A DNA stretch of 64,000 nucleotides from an uncultured Schlesneria sp. (lineage in GTDB: Bacteria; Planctomycetota; Planctomycetia; Planctomycetales; Planctomycetaceae): NCBI GenBank assembly GCA_903858935.1, contig CAIOKO010000191.1, positions 1 through 64,000 of the forward strand, read 5' to 3'. Each line of letters opens with the position of its first letter. The stretch's first letter is position 1. Below the pieces are notes generated by a model. That model searched no databases. It was given only the letters and a program-made list of their open reading frames with translations, and had not been told where the DNA came from. Shown here one piece after another: positions 45,183 to 53,838 of the stretch. Position numbers and translations under genes: made by a program.

Positions 45183-47479
45183 TTTGGCTGGGTACGCCCC
45201 AAGGTGAAAAAGAAGGTCGCCCCTTTACCGGGTGAAGATTCAATCCAGATTCGGCCGCCATGTCGCTCGACGATTTTGCGGCAAATTGTCAGGCCGGCAC
45301 CCGAACCACCGCCGTACTCATCACGGCCGTGCAAACGTTTAAACATCTTAAAAACCTGTTCGTGAAAAGGGCTGGAAATGCCAATTCCATTGTCACGAAC
45401 ATAGTAAGTCGCTTCCTCGTTTTCCTCCTGGAATCCAATCTCAATCCACGGCTCGGGTTTGTCGTTATATTTCATCGCGTTGCCGATCAGGTTGAGATAC
45501 AGCTCACGCAACATCACATGGTCACCACTCACGTTAGGCAATGCTCTCGGTACGCGGAATTCAAACTTGGCCTCGGGTCGGCTTGCTTCCAGCAGCTCGA
45601 AAACTTCAGAGAGGACTTCGTTCAAGTCAACGTTAACCAATATCAGATCAAGCCGACCAACTCGCGAGTAGTGCGAAAGTGAATTGATCAATGCGTCCAT
45701 GCGACGGGTCAATCTCATGACACTGTTCAGTCGATTTTGCGAGTCATCGTCGAGTTTTTCGGAGCACGTCTCGATAAGGTGTTGGGCGTAATGGAGGATT
45801 CCCCGCAAAGGTTCTTTCAGGTCGTGGCTGGCGACATAGGCAAAGCTGTCTAACTCTTCGTTGCTGATTTCAAGTTGTCGATTCAGGACGGTGAGTTTTT
45901 CGGTATGATTGACGACAATTTCAAGGAGAGCGAACCGCAGCTTACGGGCCGCTTCGATTTCGAAAGGCTGCCAGTCGTTCGATCGCCCTTGCACTGTCTC
46001 TTTCCAGATTTCGAACGAAGTTCGTGGCATGAGGCGCGGACCGTGCGGCCCTTCGACGATTGGTTTTTCGTGAGGGTTTCCTCCCCATTTTACGGATTGA
46101 ATAAATTCGGGCCGAAACCACAGCAACCAGTCGTGCCCCGAGCGGGAAATGGGGGCTGCTAACAAGCCGCTGCAGACATCCTTGTAGGCGACGGCGGGTG
46201 GATAGAGTTGGCTCAACGAATCGGTGGCAAAGATTTGTTTTTCAGGGGTCGCGTTTTTTAGACGCTCACGCAGCCAGGAGATCAGCGCAACGCGCTGCTC
46301 GAGGGTGGGGACATCGCCAATGGCCCAGTTGCCGCCGCTACGGTGAACTGCCGCGCCGCCAGCTTCGATAAAATCGAGCAAAGTCGGTGAGGTTGTGATA
46401 AACGTCGAAAAATCGGCATTCTCGGGAAGTGCCCTGGCCAGCAGGCCATCGTAACCTGCCTGAATTCGATTTTTGTAAGCGAGATGCTCGCGCGCCTCAG
46501 ACGATTTCAATTGCAAAGAGATAACCAGGGCTAGAAACTCGCAGGATGCACGGATCTGGTAGGGAACGATTTTGGTCTCATAATGGTGGCAGGCAATCAA
46601 GCCCCACAGCTGGTCGTCACGCTTAATCGCCATCGTGAGCGTCATTCTGACGCGCATGTTCTCCAGATAGTCCGTATACATCTTGGACGCGCCGCGCAAG
46701 AAACAGTACGTCATGTCCAGCGGTCGACCGGTATCGGGATTCAAGAGAGGCACGATCTCTGCCGAAACGGCACGTGCATCGGGTAATGGTCGAAGCCAGA
46801 TTTTTTGATAAATGTCACGAGCTGGTTTGGGAATATCGACGGCCGGAAAGTGCAAGTCAAGAAAAGACTCCAGACCGTCTCGCTTCGTTTCAGCGATCAC
46901 CCATCCACTAAAATCTTCGTCGAAACGATAGACCATTACCCGGTCGAGACCTGTTAACTCAGCGACCTTGTCGGTGACGGTCTGGCAGAAATCTCGAAGT
47001 GAATCGGCCTGCTGCATGCGACGGAGGGCGTTGTTGACAAGGGCCAGATAATCGGGCGGCGGCCCTCCATCAGTTCGACCGGTTCTTTCCATCTCCAGAA
47101 TGAGCGACCCGTTCGATACGTGGGCCGTCACGTCAAGCGGCGAAGCTGAATGTTCGTTCCCCCTATCTGCAAAGGGAATGAATGAAAACGCATACTGAGG
47201 ATTGCTCTCCAGATGTTTTTGTTCGAGGATGGCTCGCAGGGCGTCGGCATTCACTTGGCCGACCACGACATCCACGGGTCGCCCGAGTAATTCGTCCGGA
47301 GACTTTCCCAGCCAAAGGTCGCTATTGTCGCTGACTTGAACGATGATCAGACCTGCTGGCCGGATACCAAGCAGAACGCCGTGAGGTTGGATACACCCAG
47401 GGATGTGGATTGGCTCTTTTTCACAATTGTCTGGTGTGACTTCGGCCGTCTTCATGCGATAGGGTTCAGGAAAGTTCAT
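45179..47479 (-). CDS. Bacteriophytochrome histidine kinase
   Basis: 766 residues: PAS (about 10-115), GAF (about 140-315), PHY (about 320-500), HisKA and HATPase. Biliverdin attaches to the N-terminal Cys19 in NCEKEPIHIPGC, as in other bacterial phytochromes. Other motifs: FPAVDIP in the GAF domain, LWGLIACHH, PRTSFE in the PHY tongue, the H-box SHDLKEPLRGI, and DNGIGI. The usual His in SPxHxxYL is Tyr (SKMYTDYL). Predicted red/far-red light sensor. ATG 47479 is preferred to GTG 47485, as it has AGGAAGG at 8 bases. ATGA overlap with the response regulator. A 212-base gap separates it from the haem oxygenase gene. Confidence 0.93.
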   Translation of the reverse strand: MNFPEPYRMKTAEVTPDNCEKEPIHIPGCIQPHGVLLGIRPAGLIIVQVSDNSDLWLGKSPDELLGRPVDVVVGQVNADALRAILEQKHLESNPQYAFSFIPFADRGNEHSASPLDVTAHVSNGSLILEMERTGRTDGGPPPDYLALVNNALRRMQQADSLRDFCQTVTDKVAELTGLDRVMVYRFDEDFSGWVIAETKRDGLESFLDLHFPAVDIPKPARDIYQKIWLRPLPDARAVSAEIVPLLNPDTGRPLDMTYCFLRGASKMYTDYLENMRVRMTLTMAIKRDDQLWGLIACHHYETKIVPYQIRASCEFLALVISLQLKSSEAREHLAYKNRIQAGYDGLLARALPENADFSTFITTSPTLLDFIEAGGAAVHRSGGNWAIGDVPTLEQRVALISWLRERLKNATPEKQIFATDSLSQLYPPAVAYKDVCSGLLAAPISRSGHDWLLWFRPEFIQSVKWGGNPHEKPIVEGPHGPRLMPRTSFEIWKETVQGRSNDWQPFEIEAARKLRFALLEIVVNHTEKLTVLNRQLEISNEELDSFAYVASHDLKEPLRGILHYAQHLIETCSEKLDDDSQNRLNSVMRLTRRMDALINSLSHYSRVGRLDLILVNVDLNEVLSEVFELLEASRPEAKFEFRVPRALPNVSGDHVMLRELYLNLIGNAMKYNDKPEPWIEIGFQEENEEATYYVRDNGIGISSPFHEQVFKMFKRLHGRDEYGGGSGAGLTICRKIVERHGGRIWIESSPGKGATFFFTLGRTQPK

Positions 47480-47697
47480 CGCCACGACCTTCCTCTAAAT
47501 ATATTATTTACGCTTCGCAAATTCTCACACGACGTGTCCACCATGGCGTCCTCAAGCACCGAGAATTGGTTTAGAAATCCTAGCCCTTCAGTCAAAACTT
47601 TTCACTTCCGGGCGACGGCATTATCGAGGTTATTTAGAAACGCGCAATCGTGCATTTGCTTCGAGACCAGATCGTCATTTGATGAATTTGCTGATTA

Positions 47698-48333
47698 TCA
47701 CGAATTTCGACTTGGTAATTGCCGTGTTTCATTCGATGCGGTTCGGTCGAATTCAATCTTGTTTCCCGCCTCAAACCAACGTCCGAAGGCCGCGAAAGTT
47801 TCAATCGCCGAGTCAACGATGGTGTCTTCAATTTGCGGACTGTTACTATACGCCGTCACGGTTTCACAAAACGCTTTCCACATCGATCCGACGGCAGGCC
47901 CATAACTGGAAAAGAATCGCCCCCCATTGTCGGGTGTGATACCTAACCGCTCTTGCAAATGTCGAGAAATGATCTGTCCGCCGAGCGTCGACCCTTCGAG
48001 GACATACAGGCAACCCAAGGCTTGTGGAATCGAATCGAGCACCGGTAAATCGTCACAGAGGGGCAATGCCTGGATTGTCGGTTCGTTCCAATCAAGAGAC
48101 GTCAAATCTATCCACAAAAGCGTCTTTTTTTGACGAGCAGAGAGGTTGAGAGGTAATTCTTCCAGTCCGACGACCCGATGGATCTTCGATTCGATCGGAA
48201 CATAAAACCCCCAGAAGCGGCCCAGTAACCAGGCGTACTCCTGTTTGGTCAGCATCCGGTTGAACAGATCTAATTGTTTTTCAGTCGCTTGATGCGATGA
48301 TCGCGTTTCGTCTTTGAGCCGCTTCAGAATCAT
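47698..48333 (-). CDS. Biliverdin-producing haem oxygenase
   Basis: 211 residues, matching the bacterial phytochrome-associated haem oxygenase type (BphO). It opens haem to biliverdin, the chromophore of the phytochrome encoded next. Proximal haem His14 lies in RSSHQATEKQL, and the distal-helix region LYVLEGSTLGGQIISRHLQ is present. 4 bases after the degenerate kinase gene, so probably co-translated; the phytochrome follows 212 bases later on the same strand. Confidence 0.92.
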   Translation of the reverse strand: MILKRLKDETRSSHQATEKQLDLFNRMLTKQEYAWLLGRFWGFYVPIESKIHRVVGLEELPLNLSARQKKTLLWIDLTSLDWNEPTIQALPLCDDLPVLDSIPQALGCLYVLEGSTLGGQIISRHLQERLGITPDNGGRFFSSYGPAVGSMWKAFCETVTAYSNSPQIEDTIVDSAIETFAAFGRWFEAGNKIEFDRTASNETRQLPSRNS

Positions 48334-48337
48334 GTTT

Positions 48338-48949
48338 TCAACCTTGGGAGTTCGATGGATTGGTCACGGTCGACATAATCTGCCCCAGGCGAACCTGCTG
48401 ATGGTGACGGGAATTTCTGATTTGAATGGTCGCATCTCCATCATCGGAGAAGGCCGAAAGCATCAACGATTCAGGAGAACCTGTATCTCCCTGAAATTCG
48501 CGATGTGATGCGGTGTCAAGAATCCAGTGGATTAGGGCAATCAGCACATTCGGATAATCCATCAGTACTTTATCTGAGATCAGTCCCGAGGGCGTTTCGT
48601 CGAGCTCATAATTGACCATTCCCTGTTCGTTCCTTAAACAGAACGACGCCATCTGGAAGGCTTCTTTTATGAGATCTGAAAGTCGGATTTCGACAGGTTT
48701 TCGATTTTCCGGCTTCGCAATCCCGGCGATGACAGAAATCGTTGAAGTCAAGCGATCAACGGCGTTGCGCATCTCGATCAAGGATTGTTGAATCAGTTTC
48801 AAATCGGGTGACGTTTCCTGCCGCTGCGCCAGAAAGCTTGCCGCGAACAGAGTGTTCTGAAGCACATAAAGCGGCTGCCGGGCCTGATGAACGGATGCCG
48901 TTAGAAGACGTGATTGTTGTTCCGTGTCGACTTCGTTGTGCTTTTGCAT
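48338..48949 (-). CDS. Degenerate histidine-kinase-like protein (dimerisation domain without complete ATPase)
   Basis: 203 residues. The N-terminus has an H-box-like stretch ASVHQARQPLYVLQNT (His21) as in HisKA domains, but the ATP-binding half is cut short: an N-box-like LIALIHWILDTA is seen, and no DxGxG or GxGLG boxes follow. It may be a phosphotransfer or decoy protein, or a broken kinase. It lies between the FixJ-like regulator (53-base gap) and haem oxygenase (4-base gap), suggesting a role in light signalling. Confidence 0.65.
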   Translation of the reverse strand: MQKHNEVDTEQQSRLLTASVHQARQPLYVLQNTLFAASFLAQRQETSPDLKLIQQSLIEMRNAVDRLTSTISVIAGIAKPENRKPVEIRLSDLIKEAFQMASFCLRNEQGMVNYELDETPSGLISDKVLMDYPNVLIALIHWILDTASHREFQGDTGSPESLMLSAFSDDGDATIQIRNSRHHQQVRLGQIMSTVTNPSNSQG

Positions 48950-49002
48950 CCACCCACGCCTTATTTGAAATTTCGGTGTTCGGAGCGATCAGCGCTCATT
49001 GC

Positions 49003-49629
49003 TCAGAGGTCATCAAGCTCAATCCCCGCTTTCGTGATCATCCTGGTTAATTCGATGTTGGTTGCAGCGTTGAGTTTGTCAAGAATGCTCTTTCGTCGAA
49101 GATCGATCGTTCGCAACGAGAAATTCATCTTCGCTGCAATCGTTTTCAACGGCGTTGAATCAAGCAGTTCACGAAGGACTTTGGTTTCCTCGGGTGTCAA
49201 TTTACTCAAGCACTCTTTGACCTGTAGCTTGAATTGACGCTCATCATAATTGGCTTGACTTTTGGCTAATGCCTGAACGATGGTGTCCCAAAGTTCCTGC
49301 TCACGGTAGGGCTTTTCCAGAAACGTAAAAGCACCTGCCTTGAATGATTCGACTGCCATGCGGACATCGCCGTATCCCGTCACAACAATAACAGGAAGTT
49401 GCCACTTCATCGCGGCGATTTCTTTCAAAAGCTGCAGTCCACTCATTCCCAGCATGCGAATGTCGGTGATCAGGCAACCATGGGGTTCTTCGGTCACTGA
49501 TTTGAGAAACTGTTCAGCACTGCTGAAGACCTGGGTCTGCAGTCCCATCGCTTGAACCATGATCTCGATGGACCGACACACAGCGCTATCGTCATCAACG
49601 ACGTAGATGATACCTTGCTCTGTTTGCAA
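49003..49629 (-). CDS. FixJ-family response regulator (paralogue of 41491-42117)
   Basis: 208 residues with Asp56 (HGCLITDIRMLGMSG) and a C-terminal helix-turn-helix (LTPEETKVLRELL, MNFSLRTIDLRRKSILDKL). First gene of the photosensory run, so it may control it or respond to it. TTG start with a GGGA site. It aligns end to end with the 41491 gene with mainly conservative changes. Confidence 0.9.
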   Translation of the reverse strand: MQTEQGIIYVVDDDSAVCRSIEIMVQAMGLQTQVFSSAEQFLKSVTEEPHGCLITDIRMLGMSGLQLLKEIAAMKWQLPVIVVTGYGDVRMAVESFKAGAFTFLEKPYREQELWDTIVQALAKSQANYDERQFKLQVKECLSKLTPEETKVLRELLDSTPLKTIAAKMNFSLRTIDLRRKSILDKLNAATNIELTRMITKAGIELDDL

Positions 49630-50429
49630 ATCTTCATTCCCAGATAGGTGCCAGGAACACAGTCTTTAAACGCCCTTCGCCTTTGCGACGATGCATTAGA
49701 ATGTGTTTTCTTTTAGTCGTGTGCGATTACAGAAATAGCTCCATTCTAGCTCACCTGCGACAAATGGCCACCTAGTCCGTTATGACTTATCGATAGTGCG
49801 CGTCTACGTGATCGCGCAATGAGATTACGCGAAAGCGCAATGAAGTTGCGCGATTGTTGCCATTGATATTTCCGTTTATTCCTTGGGATGAAAGATCCAG
49901 TGAGGCTTTGCCTGAGACCAAAGTAGTCATCATCGCTCCGCGTGATGAGCATTGTTCGCGAACCTGCCAAATTCCAATTCGCATGGTCTCAAATCAGAAA
50001 TTCAAACGGAATATCTGTCCCGATGCTTCGCCACTTTTGAATCGTTTCTGACCCCTGCTCATCACGCGGCGCGATGAAGGCTGCTTTGGAAGAAATTCTG
50101 AAACTTGACTTAAACTTAATGAGTCAAGTTTCAGACCCGAAGAAGTCCCTTCGAATGAAAGATCCCAAGCTGTGTATCACTTTGCCATCAGTGCTAATCG
50201 TCGTTTCGCGTGCCGTCGCAGGTTGGGGCGAATAGACGAAGACCGGTCGGGAAATTGACTTCGCAGGGCTCGCCCACGTCGTTGGGAGAGACCCAAACGT
50301 TTCCGCTCGTCTGTTGCCGATGGCGTAACAAGTCATCAAACTTGTCGGTATGGTATTTCCGATTGTTCTTGCTGGCCTGGTCACAGGATGATGTGTGGTC
50401 CGTTCACGCGATTAGCAAAGGGTTCTTTG
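49630..50429. other. Intergenic region with structured repeat element
   Basis: About 800 bases between the photosensory run and the divergent DUF3472 gene. It includes GCGCAATGA repeats (about 49813-49860) and the second copy of the structured inverted-repeat element. No supported gene. Confidence 0.6.
49905..50150. repeat. Structured inverted-repeat element, copy 2
   Basis: Arms 49931-49952 and 50056-50077 pair over 21 of 22 bases; flanking CCAAAG (49918) and CTTTGG (50084) extend it. A perfect 13-bp hairpin follows (CTGAAACTTGACT 50098-50110 with 50122-50134), then GAAGAAGTCC. Homologous to 42790-42990. Confidence 0.8.
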
Positions 50430-51296
50430 ATGTACAAATTCTCGCGGCGGAAACTGATTGCGGCGGCCGTGCTGATCTTTGGGTTTGGGGTGGCATGTGA
50501 GGGGGACGAAAAACTTAAGGGGATTGCCTGCCGTTCAGTCCATCTTGGCTACACAGCGGCCGAAAGCATCGCTTTTTGTGTCGACGTCCAGGTCGATTCG
50601 TCAGCGGCGGGGACTTATTTCATGGTCTGCGGCTGGGACTCGGGGTACTTTGGACTTCAAGAGCTGGCTAACGGTAAGAAGCTGATCCTGTTTTCTGTCT
50701 GGGACCCGAATGATCAAGATGATCCGAATTCTGTTCCCGAAGAGAAACGGGTGCGAACTCTGCACAAGGACGATCAGGTCCGGGTTGGTCGGTTCGGTGG
50801 AGAAGGGACCGGCGGACAGTCCTTTTTCGACTACAACTGGAAAATCGGTGAAACTTATCGATTCCTGGTGACCGGGAAAAAGAACGGCGACCGCGGCGAG
50901 TATTCTGGTTACTTCTTCGTCCCCGAACAAAATTCGTGGAAGCATCTGGTCACATTCTCTACGCCAAACGGCGGTAAGTTGCTGAAAGGGCTTTATTCGT
51001 TTGTTGAAGACTTTCGCCGCAATCGGGTCTCAACCACAAAAACTCGACAGGCACACTATTTTAATGGTTGGTTTCAGACCCCTGGTGGCGAGTGGAAACC
51101 GATTACCAAAGCGCGATTTACAGGCGATGCGAACCCTGTTGTCAACATTGATGCCGGCATCGATGGTGATCGATTCTTCCTGGCAACAGGTGGCGAAATT
51201 ACTAATGACCACGTGTCGCTTGGGAAGTCGATGATCTTGCCTGAGGATGCAAAACGGATTGCTCCCGCATCATTACCCGAAACGGTTAATGATTAA
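50430..51296 (+). CDS. Exported DUF3472-domain protein
   Basis: About 288 residues, signal-like start (MYKFSRRKLIAAAVLIFGFGVACEG) with a possible lipobox Cys at the end. The body (GYFGLQEL, ILFSVWDPNDQDDP, VRVGRFGGEGTGGQSFFDYNW, TYRFLVTGKK, HYFNGWFQTPGGEW) fits DUF3472, a beta-sandwich domain of unknown function often next to carbohydrate-binding modules. It may bind or modify glycans (inference). Start 50430 chosen for the signal and AAAGGG site over the longer frame at 50388. Confidence 0.82.
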   Translation: MYKFSRRKLIAAAVLIFGFGVACEGDEKLKGIACRSVHLGYTAAESIAFCVDVQVDSSAAGTYFMVCGWDSGYFGLQELANGKKLILFSVWDPNDQDDPNSVPEEKRVRTLHKDDQVRVGRFGGEGTGGQSFFDYNWKIGETYRFLVTGKKNGDRGEYSGYFFVPEQNSWKHLVTFSTPNGGKLLKGLYSFVEDFRRNRVSTTKTRQAHYFNGWFQTPGGEWKPITKARFTGDANPVVNIDAGIDGDRFFLATGGEITNDHVSLGKSMILPEDAKRIAPASLPETVND

Positions 51297-51364
51297 ATTC
51301 ATTCATTGGCTGGAAGCCGACACGAGGAAAACGAATATCGTCTTTAGGCTGGAGCATCATTTCT

Positions 51365-52411
51365 GTGCGAGTTTTTGTTTCAGAATTTCTCGTCGGTGGA
51401 GCGTCATCAGGATCGGCCGTATCAGCATCAATGCGTCACGAAGGTCTGGCAATGCTTCAGGCGGTCATGGAAGATATCGCTCGATTGCCCGGTTGTTCTG
51501 TTGTGACAACCCTCGAGTCAGGAGTTTCCTTTTCGCCGAATATCGAAGTCATTCGAGTCGATAACCCGTTTGACGAATTCGATTTGTTTCAGCGATTCCT
51601 CGGTGAAGTCGACGCTGTGCTCGTGATTGCACCGGAAACCGATCGAGTACTTGCCGAACGATGTCGGCAGGTCGCCGCAGCCAACGTTACTTCCTGGAAT
51701 TGTTCTGTCGCCGCGATTGAACTGTGCGGTGACAAACTGCAACTGGCCAGTCACCTGGCGGCTCATGGAATACCAACCCTTTTGACAAGGCTGGTCGATC
51801 TCGATCAACCGCCAGACAAGGAGTCGTTTCCGGTTGTGTTAAAGCCACGCGACGGGGCAGGGTCTTGCCTGACGTTTCTGGTCGAGAATTGTCAGCATTG
51901 GGAGCATGCTGCTCAGTCGTTTCATGATGCCGGGGTGCCGATCGAATGCCTTTCTCAACCGTATTTCCGGGGGCGCCCGTTGTCGGTAGGCGTTAATATC
52001 AGTCTGGATGGTCAGCGGATCGAATCTCTGCCGGTCAGCGAGCAACGTCTCTCAACGGATGGACGTTTTCAATACCTCGGTGGAACCGTCCCCGCGAACA
52101 TCTCGACTAAAGCGCAAGCCGCTATTCAAGATCTTGTCCTTGCAACCTGCCGTTCGATCAAAGGACTGGCAGGTTACATTGGACTGGATCTGTTGCTCGC
52201 AGAAGATGAGTTACCTGTGATCGTCGAGATAAACCCGCGACTCACGACGTCGTATCTCGGATACAGGCAGCTTTACGCCGAGCCGATCCCACTGCGATGG
52301 TTTTCGTCAGCAGACAGGAGACCTCCGACACCGTGTCGAGCAGAACCTGTCGAGTTTGCGCCAACACCGGTCGACGTCGTCACAAAACGGACAAACGACG
52401 CGAACTCGTAA
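51365..52411 (+). CDS. ATP-grasp family carboxylate-amine ligase
   Basis: 348 residues. An N-terminal pre-ATP-grasp domain (MRVFVSEFLVGGASSGSAV), then an ATP-grasp core: FPVVLKPRDGAGSCLTF, PYFRGRPLSVGVNI, YIGLDLLLAEDELPVIVEINPRLTTSY with the metal-binding E-x-N-P-R. Such enzymes join a carboxylate to an amine at ATP expense. It resembles MfnD/PylC-type ligases; planctomycetes carry tetrahydromethanopterin and methanofuran genes, so tyramine-glutamate ligase is one candidate, but no neighbour here supports that pathway. GTG start behind GGAG. Confidence 0.8.
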   Translation: MRVFVSEFLVGGASSGSAVSASMRHEGLAMLQAVMEDIARLPGCSVVTTLESGVSFSPNIEVIRVDNPFDEFDLFQRFLGEVDAVLVIAPETDRVLAERCRQVAAANVTSWNCSVAAIELCGDKLQLASHLAAHGIPTLLTRLVDLDQPPDKESFPVVLKPRDGAGSCLTFLVENCQHWEHAAQSFHDAGVPIECLSQPYFRGRPLSVGVNISLDGQRIESLPVSEQRLSTDGRFQYLGGTVPANISTKAQAAIQDLVLATCRSIKGLAGYIGLDLLLAEDELPVIVEINPRLTTSYLGYRQLYAEPIPLRWFSSADRRPPTPCRAEPVEFAPTPVDVVTKRTNDANS

Positions 52412-52546
52412 GTGTTCACGTTGTTTGTCCAACCGTCTGTGTTTACCGCAATCGTGAAGATGATCGAGGCCGGCAGCCTTGATTGGTCCTGGTCACCAAA
52501 GTACTACAGATCCAAATGCGTTTTAATTCCACACGAGGGATCAAGT

Positions 52547-53821
52547 ATGCTTAGCCGGCGTTCGTTTCTTGGTACTGTCGGGGCCGGGATTATCGGGGCC
52601 GGTCAGCTCGCATCTGCAATCGAACCCGTCGTGGCCACTCGAAAACGGCTGGCGGTCTTGACCACCGAGTGGAAGTATCACACGCACGCCTGGCACATGC
52701 CTGAGCGGTTCCTTCACGGCTATCCGATCAAAGGCCATTGGCATCGGCCTCCTTTAGATATCGTCGCGGCGTATGTCGATCAGCAGCCTGATGGAGATCT
52801 CAGTCGAAGCCGTGCTGATGAATTCGGCTTCAAAATCTATCCGACCATCGCCGAAACATTGCGTTGTGGCGGTGATCGACTTGCTGTCGACGCCGTTTTG
52901 ATCATTGGCGAGCACGGGACATATCCCAAGTCTGAATTCGAACAGACGAAATACCCGCGTTACGAATTCTTCAAACAGGTCACGGACGTCTATCGCAAGG
53001 ATGGAAAGTCATTGCCCGTCTTCAACGACAAACATCTGTCATGGAAATGGGAATGGGCAAAAGAGATGGTTGACCTCTCTCGAGAGTTGAACTTTGCGTT
53101 TGGAGCGGGATCGTCACTTCCGGTCACGTGGCGAATGCCAGATGTCGAGCTTCCTTATGGAACCGACGTCGAAGAACTGATGAGTGTCGCGATTGGTAAT
53201 GTCGACAGTTACGACTTTCATGCGTTGGAAGTGATTCAATGTATGGCCGAGCGACGGCGAGGTGGCGAAACGGGTGTCGTTGCGATGCACGCAATACGCG
53301 GTGACGCCGTCTGGAAAGCCATGGAATCCGGCAGTTGGACAAATGGCGGATGGGATCCAAAGCTGTTTGACGCCTGTCTTTCTCGCACGCAGACGCTGGC
53401 GCAGCCAGCGACATTCAGCCACCGATACCCGACGCCGGCACAAATTCGGGAGTGGGTTAAAGAGCCTGTTGCCTACCGGTTTGAATATGCGGATGGTGTC
53501 AAAGCGACGATGTTGCTGATGAATGGTCTCGTCGGTGACTTTACGTTTGCCGCGCGAATCAAAGGCCAGGCCGAGCCACTCTCGATGTTGTTCTACCTTC
53601 CACCGGTTCCGAATGTGGTTTACTCAGCGGAATTGATGTCGAAGGCGGAAGAGACCTTCATGACGGGAAAAGCACCATACCCGATCGAACGGACGTTATT
53701 GACGACGGGACTGGTTGAAGCGGGCGTTCGGTCCCTGGGGACTGGCCAGAAGCGCCTTGAAACTCCCCATCTGGCAATTCGCTATCAGGCCCCGAAAGAG
53801 TCAACACACGCTCGGTTTTAA
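52547..53821 (+). CDS. Tat-exported hypothetical protein
   Basis: 424 residues with a clear twin-arginine signal MLSRRSFLGTVGAGIIGAGQL. The mature protein begins RKRLAVLTTEWKYHTHAWHMPERF and contains VDAVLIIGEHGTYP, FNDKHLSWKWEWAKEM and LTTGLVEAGVRSLGTGQKRL. I do not recognise the family with certainty; the layout is reminiscent of a Rossmann-type exported hypothetical common in planctomycetes. Start 52547 was chosen for the Tat signal and a GAGGGA site; the frame opens at 52412. Ends 9 bases before the convergent TolC-like gene. Confidence 0.75.
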   Translation: MLSRRSFLGTVGAGIIGAGQLASAIEPVVATRKRLAVLTTEWKYHTHAWHMPERFLHGYPIKGHWHRPPLDIVAAYVDQQPDGDLSRSRADEFGFKIYPTIAETLRCGGDRLAVDAVLIIGEHGTYPKSEFEQTKYPRYEFFKQVTDVYRKDGKSLPVFNDKHLSWKWEWAKEMVDLSRELNFAFGAGSSLPVTWRMPDVELPYGTDVEELMSVAIGNVDSYDFHALEVIQCMAERRRGGETGVVAMHAIRGDAVWKAMESGSWTNGGWDPKLFDACLSRTQTLAQPATFSHRYPTPAQIREWVKEPVAYRFEYADGVKATMLLMNGLVGDFTFAARIKGQAEPLSMLFYLPPVPNVVYSAELMSKAEETFMTGKAPYPIERTLLTTGLVEAGVRSLGTGQKRLETPHLAIRYQAPKESTHARF

Positions 53822-53838
53822 AGGAGTAGATTACTCCT
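53822..53838. terminator. Short bidirectional hairpin between convergent genes
   Basis: AGGAGTA (53822-53828) pairs with TACTCCT (53832-53838) around 3 bases, overlapping the end of the TolC-like gene. No T-run, so a weak call. Confidence 0.35.
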
